Positions 1 through 9,382 of a DNA stretch of 55,613 nt are shown piece after piece. Location: the NCBI GenBank assembly GCA_002791575.1, contig PFXI01000064.1:1-55613 (forward strand), read 5' to 3'. Positions within the stretch are counted from its first letter, which is position 1. The number at the start of each line of letters is the position of its first letter. The notes under the pieces are model-generated. The model saw nothing but the letters and a program-made list of their open reading frames with translations. It made no database searches and was not told where the DNA came from. Origin of the DNA: Zetaproteobacteria bacterium CG_4_9_14_3_um_filter_54_145 (GTDB lineage Bacteria; Pseudomonadota; Zetaproteobacteria; Mariprofundales; Mariprofundaceae). Both the position numbers and the translations under genes were made by a program.

Positions 1-1316
1 CGATCTACTTTCACTTGGGTGCTTTGGACCTGTATCCGGCACCCAATCAGGCAGGTTCGACTTGTGCTGCCCACACAACTTCGTGAAGCGCCAAAAAACT
101 CGAATGCCCCTGTCTTTGTCACATAGGCCAGCGGGATCGGCACCTGCCTGACCAGCCGCCTGAAACGCGTCTCCCGCTCTTTCACCTCCTCTGTCAGTGC
201 TTTCGACTGCTCCAGCAATATGCTCATCTGCAGGTTCTTTTCCTTGAATACGGTAGCTGCAAGTGTCAAATCACCGATTTCATCATCGGCATGGTAGGCA
301 GGAATGGCCGTATCATACGAACCCCGTGACAGAGCATTGAAAGCCGTGGTCAACCCCACGACAGGGCGTATCAGATTACGGCTGATCAGAAAGGAGAGTA
401 GCACAACAAACAGCAACGACAGTGCGATTGCTGCAACAACTGACTCAATAGCCGAGCGCAACATCGCATATGTGTCCTGCTCAATAGCCTGCATATCCAG
501 CCTGACACGCTCGGACATCTTTCTGGCGTTATACAACACCTCGTAGGCCTCAGCACTCATCACCACATTGACCAGAAACAGGTAACCACGCGTGCGCTGT
601 ACCGCCTCCAGAAAAATCCGCTCGAATTCATCAATATTATCATTGGCATCCAGCGCTTTGGCCCTGCCAGCCTGCTGACTGAGATGCGCATTCATAGCCT
701 GCATGCGCATTCTGACCTCGGAGAAACCACGCTTTACGCGCTTGATATAGCTCGGGTCGAGCGAATCAAAATAGAGCATGGCATCCCTTTCGATCTCCAG
801 CAGCGTATTGATGATACGCTCATCCTCAAGCAGCAGCGTGTCGCCATCGGAAGCCTGCTCCTGCTGCATGTGGTGGCGCAGGAACGCTTCGGCTTTGGCT
901 GCCGCATTACTGAAATCACGATGGATCAACAGATACTGCAACTCTCTTTGCTGCTGCAACTGCTTAAAAGCCTGCATATAGGTTTTCAGGTGCTCGCTGA
1001 TCAGCGCGGCATGAACCACCAGCCCCTGATCATCATCCAGCGCCTGCATCATCGAACGGTAGAGGAGATGCACCTGCTCTGCAGCACTGGGATGCCCTTC
1101 ATAGGTATAAATCAGCGCCTGCCGCTGAATCTCGGATACATCGCGTGACAGGGTAAGATTCACCTGCGCCTTGTTGGAGGCGTAGATAAAACTCCTGAAA
1201 TTCGTCAGCACACTGTCAAAGGCAAAATAGGCCAGCACTGCAATCACTGTAGCTACCAGGCCTACCGCCAGATAGCCGACAATCACTTTATGTCTGAGTT
1301 TCAACGACAGCGGCAT
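1..1316 (-). CDS. Membrane sensor protein with HAMP and PAS domains, 3' end missing
   Basis: The reading frame starts at ATG 1316, 7 bases after the stop of the upstream binding-protein gene, and leaves the window at its left edge. It shows a transmembrane helix at about residues 11-33, a roughly 255-residue periplasmic helical region, a second helix near 292-312, a HAMP-like linker and the start of a PAS domain (RLVRQVPIPLAYV). After GAFEFF, at about position 93 next to a run of six A on the plus strand, the PAS pattern is lost in this frame. One other frame continues as RFTKLCG, which looks more PAS-like. A one-base homopolymer error, a true frameshift or a junction with other DNA would all fit. 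The output domain (kinase, cyclase or methyl-accepting) lies outside the window. Tight linkage suggests that it reads out the periplasmic binding protein encoded just upstream. Confidence 0.75.
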   Translation of the reverse strand, partial: MPLSLKLRHKVIVGYLAVGLVATVIAVLAYFAFDSVLTNFRSFIYASNKAQVNLTLSRDVSEIQRQALIYTYEGHPSAAEQVHLLYRSMMQALDDDQGLVVHAALISEHLKTYMQAFKQLQQQRELQYLLIHRDFSNAAAKAEAFLRHHMQQEQASDGDTLLLEDERIINTLLEIERDAMLYFDSLDPSYIKRVKRGFSEVRMRMQAMNAHLSQQAGRAKALDANDNIDEFERIFLEAVQRTRGYLFLVNVVMSAEAYEVLYNARKMSERVRLDMQAIEQDTYAMLRSAIESVVAAIALSLLFVVLLSFLISRNLIRPVVGLTTAFNALSRGSYDTAIPAYHADDEIGDLTLAATVFKEKNLQMSILLEQSKALTEEVKERETRFRRLVRQVPIPLAYVTKTGAFEFFGASRSCVGSTSRTCLIGCRIQVQSTQVKVD

Positions 1317-1323
1317 CTGCGTC

Positions 1324-2619
1324 TCAGGCCATCATGAATTCGTTCCATTTCAGGAGCGAATATTCATAGCTGTCCATCACCGTATTCCACACGGCGATAT
1401 TTTCGAAACGCTTGATATAGGAGCCGCCGGAACGAACCTCACCCGGTTGCACCGAGATACGGCCGTCGGTACCACGCAGCGGCTCACTTGCCGCTTTGCC
1501 GTCATACCAGTAATCCCACTCCGAGGCCGACATCAGATGACGGGAGCGCTCTGGATTGGCAATATAATAACCTTGGCGCGCAATAAAGGCACCGGGCCAG
1601 CCGGATAACCACCAGTTCATAAAGGCATAGGCGGCCTCCTGTCGCTCACCTGTTGACTGGCTGGAAAGGCACATTACCCCCTGCCAGGCGCGATACCCCT
1701 CTTTGGGGGCGGCATAAATACAGGGTGTGCCCATACCGTTGAGCGCACTGACAGCCGGTGAGAACATACTTTCAATCATCACCTCGCCGGAGCGCATCAG
1801 CGCCACAGACTGTGGCACCGAAGTCCACACCCCCCTGAAGTGGCCGCGCTTCTTGTAGGAGACCAGAATCTTGAACAGCTCATCCAGCTCCGCCCGTGTC
1901 ATATTGCCCATATCGGCAAAGTCCATCAATCCGCGCGCCTTCACCGCCAGTGCAGCATCGAACAAACCGATAGTCGGTTCGTTCACCAGCGCCACCTTGC
2001 CGGCATAGCGCTCATCAAGCAGCCAGCCCCAGCTCTCGGTTTGATAGGGAATGCCCCTGGGAATGACCGCCGAGTTATAACCGAAGGAGTCGACATTATG
2101 TACATAGGGCAGGAAACTGATCTGTCCGGTCGGATTCGAACCCAGTGAACCGTCAGACTGGGCATAGAGTAACTTATACGGGGCGTCGCCCAAACCGATT
2201 CTGGCAGCAGGCGAAATACGGCCCTTTTTGGTCAGGTCATTGATCTCACTCCAGTACTTTAGCTTGCTGATTTCGATCGGCTGAATGGTGCCGGCCTGCC
2301 AGAGCACATTAAGACTGTTGGACCACTGCTCATAGAGATCGAACGCGCTCGGGTCGGTGGATGCCTTGAGCAGCACCTCGGCACTGCCACCGGGATAGAA
2401 CTCAATATTGATGCCGAGATCCCGTTCGGCTTTTTGACGTATGGCTTCCTGCAGCGTCACATGTGTGCCGACCACACGTATGGTCGGCCGACTGTTGCGC
2501 GCACTGATGATAGCCGGAAACGCCAGCGTAGCAGCGGCGCCTGCCGCCATTTGGCCGCATGTTTTAAGGAACTGGCGCCTCTCCGCAGCTATATCAGAAT
2601 CGTGTGCATCCATGCTCAC
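1324..2619 (-). CDS. Tat-exported extracellular solute-binding protein, PotD-like
   Basis: A 431-residue periplasmic binding protein of the family 1 (PotD/spermidine-putrescine-like) type. The N-terminus carries a twin-arginine motif (ERRQFLK, about residues 13-19) followed by an Ala-rich hydrophobic stretch ending near SARN, so export of a folded protein by Tat is likely. The mature part begins with the usual beta strand (TIRVVGTHVTL) and has PotD-like features such as a conserved YNSAVIP segment and an alternating lobe pattern. No ABC permease or ATPase lies nearby. The next gene downstream is a membrane sensor only 7 bases away, so a role as a ligand-sensing co-receptor is more likely than transport. 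The ligand cannot be read from the sequence. Confidence 0.8.
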   Translation of the reverse strand: MSMDAHDSDIAAERRQFLKTCGQMAAGAAATLAFPAIISARNSRPTIRVVGTHVTLQEAIRQKAERDLGINIEFYPGGSAEVLLKASTDPSAFDLYEQWSNSLNVLWQAGTIQPIEISKLKYWSEINDLTKKGRISPAARIGLGDAPYKLLYAQSDGSLGSNPTGQISFLPYVHNVDSFGYNSAVIPRGIPYQTESWGWLLDERYAGKVALVNEPTIGLFDAALAVKARGLMDFADMGNMTRAELDELFKILVSYKKRGHFRGVWTSVPQSVALMRSGEVMIESMFSPAVSALNGMGTPCIYAAPKEGYRAWQGVMCLSSQSTGERQEAAYAFMNWWLSGWPGAFIARQGYYIANPERSRHLMSASEWDYWYDGKAASEPLRGTDGRISVQPGEVRSGGSYIKRFENIAVWNTVMDSYEYSLLKWNEFMMA

Positions 2620-2703
2620 ACTCCCTTGTCAGGAACCTGTTACAATAAAGCAGCAAAGAAGGTGCCAACTATATCGCTACAGGTGGAAACCTGCGCCTGC
2701 CTC

Positions 2704-4632
2704 TTACCGGCCGCCGGCCTGCAGTGGCGGCATGGGGCAACCCAGCGCATCGCACACGGTACGCAGCATCTCCCTTTCATGTGCATCTACCCGGCCATCA
2801 GCCACAATGGCCTCGGAGCAGGCAGTGATAACCTTCTGCTGAATCAGCGGTGCGGCATTCTGCAGGTGGTTGAGTGCCGTATCGAGGCGGGCCATGCTGC
2901 AGGCATCGCTACGCGGCATGACCGGTAGCTCATGCTGCTCACCAAACTGTCCCATGGCATGGCGATATACCTGCGCCGGCTGCACATGTTTACCCAGACG
3001 TACCAGCATCGCCACCACCACAGCCAGATCTACCAGCACAGCCTCGTTTGACAACTGCCTGTTCGCCACCGGCTTCACGGCCTGAAAGGCAGGCGCCAGA
3101 TGCTTCAACAGCATCCGGTGCAGCATATACTCGAACATACTGACCTGCTGATTGGCCCTGATCAGTAACTCCACATTGTCTTTGAATCGGGGATACTGGG
3201 CAGCGGATAACTCTTTTAGTGCCGGCAGCAGCAACTCCAGCAGCGGAATGCGCAGCTGATCCGCCAGTCCGGCAATCAGAGGCTGAATATCCAGCAACTC
3301 GCGAAAGACAGCGGCATCAGCCTTTTCACGCAATCTATCCAGCTGATGCGTGCGCATCCCGGCATCCGCATCGAGCAGCAGAGCATAAACAATCGCGCGC
3401 GCCGTATACGGATCACGGGCAAACCGGCGCAATCGCTCCGGCAGCAGTGCCAGCGCCCCCTGCGCGCTAGCAGCATCCATCCGGCCGACCGACGCCACCG
3501 CATCTGCAGATTGATATCTTCGCTCAACCGGTTGCGATCGGACTGATGATCCTGCCAGCGCGGTTACGGCCTCTTCGCGGTTGCCGGCACTACGCCATGC
3601 AACGTCAAGCGGCGCAAATTGCCCGTTGAAGCGGGGATCCAGCCTGCGAATGCGTTCGATCAGTGGCGGGTGTGTCGCCCACCAGTCGCTCTGCCCACCT
3701 TTGATGGCATTGCCGAAGAAGAAATGGCTGGTCTGTTGCACGGCGGGATGTGTTACTCGCGAGCCATCCTTGTAACCGCCGATCAATTTCAGCGCATTGG
3801 CGATACCGGTCGGATTACGGGTAAACTGAACAGCAGCGGCATCCGCCAGAAACTCACGCTGACGCGACACGGCCCGCTTGATCAGATCGGCGAAGACTGC
3901 ACCCGTCGTGCCGACCAGAAACAGCAGAAACCCGATAGCCAGCAGAGCCGGATGCGTACCACGCTCGCGACTGGAGTAGCTCAGCGTATGTCGCGATGAA
4001 AGCATTAGAATGCCGGCATCTGAAATCAGTGTAATGCCGAATAGCATACCCAGCAGCCGCATTTTAAGGCGTGTATCGCCATTGAGGATATGGCTGAACT
4101 CATGTGCAATCACGCCCTGCAGTTCATCCCTGTTCAGCAGATCCACCGCCCCGCGTGTTACGGCAATCACCGCGTCTGCGGGCGAAAAACCGGCAGCAAA
4201 GGCATTGATTCCCGCCTGCTCCAGCATATAGACCGGCGGCACGGGCAGGCCTGCGGCTACCGCCATCTCTTCAACGACATTCAGCAGTCTGCGCAGTAGA
4301 GGATCACTATTTGCCGATGCAATGCGCGAGCCACCCAGCATCTGTGCAACAACCCGCCCCCCGCCCTGCCTGAGCTGATACAGGCGATAGAAGCTACCGC
4401 CACCAACCAGCAGCAGTGTCAGGCCGACCACCCAGGCAAACAGCACCGGGTTCCATAGCGACTGAACAGAGAAAAACCATTGTTGCCCCTGAAAAAACTG
4501 GGCCAGAAACAGGCCGGCCGTGACTGCCAGATAAACAGCCATAATAATAATCAGAACAGCAATAGAGAAGAGTATAACCAGCCGCTTTGTTTGCCGCCTT
4601 GCCTGCTCTTGTTGTCCGAAGAAATCCACCAT
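2704..4632 (-). CDS. M48-family membrane zinc metalloprotease with long C-terminal extension
   Basis: A 642-residue protein with two N-terminal membrane segments (about residues 18-45 and 62-80), then a HtpX/Ste24-type protease domain. The zinc motif HEFSH lies near residues 176-180 and the third ligand is in REFLADAAAVQF near residue 263. The C-terminal half is a long helical region ending in a segment (EAIVADGRVDAHEREMLR) that resembles the TerB-like fold, with acidic residues that could bind metal. Family members cleave membrane or misfolded proteins. The lemA gene lies directly upstream on the same strand, 111 bases away, a pairing seen in many bacteria. The length is about twice that of HtpX because of the extension. 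Confidence 0.85.
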   Translation of the reverse strand: MVDFFGQQEQARRQTKRLVILFSIAVLIIIMAVYLAVTAGLFLAQFFQGQQWFFSVQSLWNPVLFAWVVGLTLLLVGGGSFYRLYQLRQGGGRVVAQMLGGSRIASANSDPLLRRLLNVVEEMAVAAGLPVPPVYMLEQAGINAFAAGFSPADAVIAVTRGAVDLLNRDELQGVIAHEFSHILNGDTRLKMRLLGMLFGITLISDAGILMLSSRHTLSYSSRERGTHPALLAIGFLLFLVGTTGAVFADLIKRAVSRQREFLADAAAVQFTRNPTGIANALKLIGGYKDGSRVTHPAVQQTSHFFFGNAIKGGQSDWWATHPPLIERIRRLDPRFNGQFAPLDVAWRSAGNREEAVTALAGSSVRSQPVERRYQSADAVASVGRMDAASAQGALALLPERLRRFARDPYTARAIVYALLLDADAGMRTHQLDRLREKADAAVFRELLDIQPLIAGLADQLRIPLLELLLPALKELSAAQYPRFKDNVELLIRANQQVSMFEYMLHRMLLKHLAPAFQAVKPVANRQLSNEAVLVDLAVVVAMLVRLGKHVQPAQVYRHAMGQFGEQHELPVMPRSDACSMARLDTALNHLQNAAPLIQQKVITACSEAIVADGRVDAHEREMLRTVCDALGCPMPPLQAGGR

Positions 4633-4743
4633 CCAGTACCAACCTATTGACCGCGAACAGCACTAACATGCGCCATCAGCTTGCTCATAACCGCTATAGC
4701 GACGCGACTGTGCGCGCCGTTCACTGTTCGTGATGAATGCTTT

Positions 4744-5337
4744 TTAGAAACTGACCTTCACTGTTTCACGTTCGGCCGCCACGGCCAGCTCCCAGAGTGC
4801 AGCCTCTTTAAAACCGAACATGGAAGCAAAAATAACATCGGGGAATGTCTCCCGCTGTGTGTTGTAGAACATCACCTCATCGTTATAGGCCTGACGAGAG
4901 AAAGAGACGCGGTTTTCGGTCGAGGTCAGCTCTTCTGATAGCTGGGCCATGGTTTTATCCGCTTTCAGGTCCGGATAATTTTCCATCACGGCATTGAGGT
5001 TGAGCAGCGCGCCACCCACCGCAGCTTCGGCTCCGGCCAGCGATTTCATGGCTGTTGCATCCCCCGGATGACTGCCCGCAGCTTTCATGGCTGCCAGCGC
5101 ATGATTACGCGCCTGAATAACGGCTTCTAGCGTGTCATGCTCATGTTTGAGATAAGCTCTGGCCGTCTCAACAAGGTTCGGAATCAGGTCATAACGCCTT
5201 TTCAACTGCACATCAATCTGGGAAAATGCGTTTTTGAAGCGGTTACGCAATCCCACCAGTCGATTATAAATCACAATGATATAGATCAGCAGCAACCCCA
5301 TCGCCGCCAGTATCGATAATAACACAGTAACCATCAT
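4744..5337 (-). CDS. lemA: LemA family protein
   Basis: A 197-residue LemA-type protein with a single N-terminal membrane helix (about residues 3-24). The family signature follows: the helix RFKNAFSQIDVQLKRRYDLI, then NLVETARAYLKHE, and later the ENRVSFSRQAYND segment. An excellent ribosome site (AAGGAGG, 3 bases before ATG) fixes the start. LemA proteins are helical membrane proteins of poorly defined function, exposed with the C-terminus outside the cytoplasm. Here the gene precedes an M48 protease on the same strand, so the two probably work together in membrane or envelope protein turnover. Confidence 0.9.
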   Translation of the reverse strand: MMVTVLLSILAAMGLLLIYIIVIYNRLVGLRNRFKNAFSQIDVQLKRRYDLIPNLVETARAYLKHEHDTLEAVIQARNHALAAMKAAGSHPGDATAMKSLAGAEAAVGGALLNLNAVMENYPDLKADKTMAQLSEELTSTENRVSFSRQAYNDEVMFYNTQRETFPDVIFASMFGFKEAALWELAVAAERETVKVSF

Positions 5338-5418
5338 CAGCCTCCTTCCATCCCATGAACCATTATAATTTTAAACCTTTTCCTCAAAACCACTATCGCC
5401 TGCCGGCAGCTCCGGCGC

Positions 5419-6657
5419 TTACTCCTGCACACGATAGAGTAAAGCTGCGCCAGCGGCAAAGAGCAATACAATCACCAGGATCGACATACGGGCGCTGCCG
5501 GTGAATATACTGGTTACGCCCATCATCAGCGGGCCGATTACCGCGGCAAACTTGCCCAGCATATTGAAAAAACCGAAAAACTCCGCCGACTGATGAGCCG
5601 GAATCATGCGCGCATACATCGAGCGGGAGAGAGCCTGCACACCGCCCATGACCAACCCGATAGCCGCCGCCAGCCAGTAGAAGTCGACAGTATTCTGCAT
5701 CGTTGAACTCCAGATACAGACCGCTGCATAAACCCCGATACAGATCAGCAGCACACCCTTACAGCTCCAGCGCTCACCCAACCAACCCAGCGCCAGTGCC
5801 GAAGGAAAAGCGATAAACTGTGTCATCAGCAGCGCCGTCATCAGTACGGCTGCATCAAAACCGAGCGCCAGTCCGTAGTCCACAGCCATGCGCGCAACGG
5901 TATTTACACCGTCGATATAAAGGAAATAGGCCAGCAGAAACAGCCATACCTGCCTGAGGCCGCGCAGGTGATGAAAGGTGCCGGAGAGTTGTGAGAATCC
6001 GTCACGCGCGGCCTGCCCCCAGTGTGTCGACTCCGCCCCGCCCTCTTCCCGTACATGACGGGCCAGCGGCAAGGTGAACAGCGCCCACCAGACTGCTACC
6101 GAAATGAAAGACCAGCGCACGGCCTCGGCCTTGTCTGCCAGCAGAAACCACTCGGGATGCAGTGTCATCAGCACATTACCGGCAAACAGCAGGCCACCAC
6201 CGAGATAACCCAGTGCATACCCCAGCGAAGAGACCCGGTCGAACTGACTGCGATTGCTGACATCCACAATCAGCGCATCATAAAATATATTGGCGCCGGA
6301 AAAGCCGATGGCGCCGAATGAAAAAATCGCCACGGCCCAGATCCACTGCCCCTGCCCGACGAGAAACAAGGCTGCGGTCATCAACACACCCAGCGAAGTG
6401 AAGCTCAGCAGCATACGCTTTTTCAGACCACCCTGATCGGCCATGGCACCAAGCACCGGTGCCAGCAGTGCAATGAGCAGGCCGGAGAGCGCATTGGCCA
6501 GCCCCAGCCAGAAGGTGCTTTCGTTAGCACTCAGGTCGGCAGCCCAGAACTGCTTGAAAAATACCGGAAAAAATCCGGCCATCACCGTCGTGGTATAGGC
6601 TGAGTTGGCCCAGTCGTAGATGGCCCATGACCACCCTGCTTTCGATATCGTTTTCAT
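5419..6657 (-). CDS. MFS transporter of the UMF1/Atg22-like family
   Basis: About 412 residues with roughly 11-12 membrane segments. The N-terminal motif SWAIYDWANSAYTTTV and the early FFPVFFKQFW are typical of the UMF1 (Atg22-like) branch of the major facilitator superfamily. I chose ATG 6657, which gives the usual short N-terminus (MKTISKAG). An upstream in-frame ATG at 6762 would add 35 residues with no family resemblance. The substrate is unknown; relatives move amino acids or other small metabolites. The gene is transcribed toward lemA and divergently from the serine hydrolase at 6817. Confidence 0.85.
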   Translation of the reverse strand: MKTISKAGWSWAIYDWANSAYTTTVMAGFFPVFFKQFWAADLSANESTFWLGLANALSGLLIALLAPVLGAMADQGGLKKRMLLSFTSLGVLMTAALFLVGQGQWIWAVAIFSFGAIGFSGANIFYDALIVDVSNRSQFDRVSSLGYALGYLGGGLLFAGNVLMTLHPEWFLLADKAEAVRWSFISVAVWWALFTLPLARHVREEGGAESTHWGQAARDGFSQLSGTFHHLRGLRQVWLFLLAYFLYIDGVNTVARMAVDYGLALGFDAAVLMTALLMTQFIAFPSALALGWLGERWSCKGVLLICIGVYAAVCIWSSTMQNTVDFYWLAAAIGLVMGGVQALSRSMYARMIPAHQSAEFFGFFNMLGKFAAVIGPLMMGVTSIFTGSARMSILVIVLLFAAGAALLYRVQE

Positions 6658-6746
6658 CCGGCATAAATGTAAGTCAAAGGCCTGATGCTGACCAGCGTCA
6701 CCGCATAAACCAAAGCGCGCCACGGCTGTATGCGCATGCATATGCT

Positions 6747-6776
6747 TTGACTTTTTATGCATGATTGTGCTATGTT
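6747..6776 (+). promoter_or_regulatory. Candidate sigma-70 promoter for the serine hydrolase gene
   Basis: TTGACT at 6747-6752, an 18-base spacer and TATGTT at 6771-6776 fit a housekeeping promoter. They end 40 bases before the ATG at 6817, which is preceded by a purine-rich GGGGAGAAG ribosome site. The call rests on pattern matching only. Confidence 0.5.
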
Positions 6777-6816
6777 GTAAGCAGATTGCAGCTCAAACCC
6801 TGCGGGGAGAAGCAAG

Positions 6817-7755
6817 ATGAGGCAGAAGTTTAAATTTCATATCATAGCAGCAGCACTATTTCTGTTGATGGTGCCGTATAAGTCTGTGGCTGCACCAACC
6901 AGCCACCATCCGATACGCGACAATGCCAGCAAACATCTGCAGAAAAAACTGGACCAGCGCGTCAAGGCGCTGCATCTGACCCGCGCCGTCCAGCAAAAAC
7001 GACTTGCCGTGGCGCTGGTCGATGTCACTGACCCGTCCAGCCCTCATGTTGCCCAGATCAACGGCGATGAGATGATGTACGCTGCCAGCCTGCCGAAAAT
7101 CGCCGTACTGCTAACCGCATTTGAACTGATCAAACAGGGGAAGTTGCCGCTGAACGACGAAACGCGCGCCACCATGACCCGTATGATCCGCAACTCATCC
7201 AACAGGGATGCCACAGCCATGATCCGTATGGTTGGCAAGGACAAGATCAATCAGGTAATGGCACTGCCCAAATACCAGCTATACGACCCGCAACACAATG
7301 GCGGCCTGTGGGTCGGCAAGGAGTATGCCGGCACAGCGCCCTACCATCGCGATCCGCTGCATCACCTTTCACACGGGGCCAGCGCCATACAGGTGGCGCG
7401 CTTCTACTACATGCTGCAAACAGGTGCACTGGTCTCACCGCAATACTCAGCAGAAATGAAGAGCATCTTGTCCAAACCGGCGATTAACCATAAGTTCGTC
7501 AAAGGACTCGGTGCCATGCAAAACCCGGATATCCGCATGTACCGGAAATCCGGTTCGTGGCGGGACTGGCATGCCGACAGTGCCCTGATCGAGCATGATG
7601 GACACAGCTATATTGCAGTTGCACTGGCACATGACCCGAAAGGTGGCGAATGGTTGAAAGACCTGATCCATGAAATGGATGATATCATCGAAGCAGAACT
7701 ACCCGCCACCCATGCGCTGGCTCAGGCGGAAGGTACTACTTCACCCAGGCTATGA
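6817..7755 (+). CDS. Secreted serine hydrolase of the class A beta-lactamase fold
   Basis: A 312-residue protein with a signal peptide (about residues 1-26, ending VAA). Three penicillin-binding/beta-lactamase motifs are visible: SLPK (SxxK nucleophile and base) near residue 91, SSNRDAT (SxN type) near 127-133, and KSG near 248-250. The omega-loop glutamate typical of active class A beta-lactamases is not clear, so a peptidoglycan-related or other serine hydrolase is as likely as antibiotic hydrolysis. The gene stands alone, divergent from the MFS gene and convergent with tatD. Confidence 0.8.
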   Translation: MRQKFKFHIIAAALFLLMVPYKSVAAPTSHHPIRDNASKHLQKKLDQRVKALHLTRAVQQKRLAVALVDVTDPSSPHVAQINGDEMMYAASLPKIAVLLTAFELIKQGKLPLNDETRATMTRMIRNSSNRDATAMIRMVGKDKINQVMALPKYQLYDPQHNGGLWVGKEYAGTAPYHRDPLHHLSHGASAIQVARFYYMLQTGALVSPQYSAEMKSILSKPAINHKFVKGLGAMQNPDIRMYRKSGSWRDWHADSALIEHDGHSYIAVALAHDPKGGEWLKDLIHEMDDIIEAELPATHALAQAEGTTSPRL

Positions 7756-7802
7756 CACCCTGGAACAGTTGCCCCACAAAGGCCAGATCTCGCCTGGACT
7801 GA

Positions 7803-8585
7803 CTACCCGATCCCGAAACGACGCATCGCATTCGCCGTTGTCTGCTCCGCCAGTCTCTCCAGCGACACACCGCGCACTTCGGCAAGGCATTCGGCCACAT
7901 GCCGGACAAAGCCCGGTTCATTACGTTTGCCGCGCATCGGCATCGGGGCCAGATATGGCGAATCGGTTTCGATCAATAGCAATTCATCCGGCACCTGCCT
8001 GGCCACATCACGCAACGCATCATTGCGCTTGAATGTTACATTGCCGGAAAAAGAGATAGACATCCCCATATCCAGTGCCTGCTTTGCCGCCGGCCAGGAG
8101 GATGAGAAGCAGTGCATAATACCGCCACAACCGGCAATATTTTCCTCTGCCAGCACCCTTAGCGTCACCTCATCAGCATCACGCATATGCACGATAACCG
8201 GCTTGTTCAGCCGGTGCGCCGCCCGGATATGGGTGCGAAAACGGCTCTGCTGCAGTGCCGGATCCACATGATGGCGAAACAGATCCATGCCTGTTTCACC
8301 AATAGCCACACAACGCGGATGGGCAGCCAGCCGGATCAGCTCCTCTTCAGAAGGCTCGCTATCCACTTCATGATTCGGATGTACACCGACCGAAAACCAG
8401 ACATTGTCGCGGGCAGCCACCAGCGCTTGCAGCCGTGGTGTCTGCTCCAGCTCAACCGACACCGCCAGCAAGCGCGTTACACCCTGCTGCTGCATACGCT
8501 CAAAAACGGCATCTCGATCATCGTCAAAATGATGAAAATCGACATGACAATGCGAATCAAACAGAGCTATATCCGGCATCTTCAC
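7803..8585 (-). CDS. tatD: TatD-family metal-dependent hydrolase
   Basis: A 260-residue TatD-type DNase/hydrolase on a TIM-barrel amidohydrolase fold. The metal-binding motifs are present in order: DSHCHVDF near the N-terminus, GETGMDLFRH near residue 100, HMRDADE, HCFSSS and the C-terminal ETDSPYLAP. The first possible start, GTG 8585, overlaps the TGA of the upstream HAD gene (GTGA). ATG 8579, two codons in, is the other option. The overlap implies translational coupling. Family members are exonucleases or aminoacyl-tRNA-type hydrolases; the exact substrate here is not visible. Confidence 0.9.
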   Translation of the reverse strand: MKMPDIALFDSHCHVDFHHFDDDRDAVFERMQQQGVTRLLAVSVELEQTPRLQALVAARDNVWFSVGVHPNHEVDSEPSEEELIRLAAHPRCVAIGETGMDLFRHHVDPALQQSRFRTHIRAAHRLNKPVIVHMRDADEVTLRVLAEENIAGCGGIMHCFSSSWPAAKQALDMGMSISFSGNVTFKRNDALRDVARQVPDELLLIETDSPYLAPMPMRGKRNEPGFVRHVAECLAEVRGVSLERLAEQTTANAMRRFGIG

Positions 8586-9337
8586 GTCTGCATCAGCGCC
8601 TGCAGATGCGCCAGCGTCACATACTCAAGATCCGCCAGCCCGTGCGGATTGGCCAGTACTTCGATTGCCCTGCCCGGCTCGCCAAACTCGGAGACCACCA
8701 GATCTGCCCCGTTAAAATCCTGAGCACGGGTATAATCATTCACCGTCACCACACAGCGCAGACCGGCCGCCTGTGCCGATTTCCAGCCATTCGCGGAATC
8801 TTCCAGCGCCAGTGTCTCGGCGGCATCCATACCCAACTGCTGCATGGCATAAGTATAGATATCCGGAGCCGGCTTCTTGGCCGGTACAATATCCCCTGCC
8901 GCCAGCACGGCGAAACGGTCGAACCATTCGCTGCCCAGAGAGTGTTCAATCAGGGCATCCAGTGCCGACGGGGTTGTTGTCGTGGCCACGCCCAGCTTGA
9001 TACCTGCCTCAAAAGCTGCTTCCAGCAAGCGCCTGACACCCGCGCGCAACGGAATCCGCCCTTCGGCAATCAGCGCCTGATAATGAGCAGTTTTGCGCGC
9101 ATGCAGGTCTGCAATCTGAGCAGCCGGCATATCGCCCATACCACCGCGCTCGATATCGAAGCGAATACGCTCCTTGCCGCCGGTGACCTTGAGCAGCTCG
9201 CCATAGGTAGGTACATCCCACTGGCGTGTATGTCCGGCTTCATCAAAAGCCATATTAAAAGCTATGCGATGCCCGTCACGCTCGGTATCGGCCAGCGTAC
9301 CGTCAACATCCCAAAGAATACATTTCAGCTTTGCCAC
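8582..9337 (-). CDS. HAD-superfamily phosphatase, CbbY/phosphoglycolate phosphatase-like
   Basis: About 251 residues. HAD motif I is DVDGTLADTERDGHR, with the double Asp and the cap-domain spacing of CbbY/Gph-like enzymes. A conserved lysine lies in AKKPAPDIY, and motif IV is LEDSANG. I chose GTG 9337 because AGGGGG lies 6 bases upstream and the catalytic motif then begins ten codons in. Longer frames reach back over clpS on the other strand and are unlikely. It probably dephosphorylates a sugar phosphate or phosphoglycolate. It overlaps tatD downstream by four bases and diverges from clpS, with 45 bases between the two starts. Confidence 0.85.
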   Translation of the reverse strand: MAKLKCILWDVDGTLADTERDGHRIAFNMAFDEAGHTRQWDVPTYGELLKVTGGKERIRFDIERGGMGDMPAAQIADLHARKTAHYQALIAEGRIPLRAGVRRLLEAAFEAGIKLGVATTTTPSALDALIEHSLGSEWFDRFAVLAAGDIVPAKKPAPDIYTYAMQQLGMDAAETLALEDSANGWKSAQAAGLRCVVTVNDYTRAQDFNGADLVVSEFGEPGRAIEVLANPHGLADLEYVTLAHLQALMQT

Positions 9338-9382
9338 TTTAAGCCCCCTGACAAGAATTTCCCATCCTGCTATCATCGCCAC

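Noticed and set aside
684-1148. 154-codon plus-strand frame
   Set aside because: It is antisense to the periplasmic region of the sensor gene, with no ribosome site and no recognisable protein.
1840-2148. 102-codon plus-strand frame
   Set aside because: Shadow of the PotD-like gene on the other strand.
6817-7755. True antibiotic beta-lactamase
   Set aside because: SxxK, SxN and KSG motifs are present, but the class A omega-loop glutamate is not clear, so only the general serine hydrolase call is made.
8435-9382. Long N-terminal extension of the clpS frame
   Set aside because: The extension is antisense to tatD and the HAD gene; only the part from ATG 9383 resembles ClpS.
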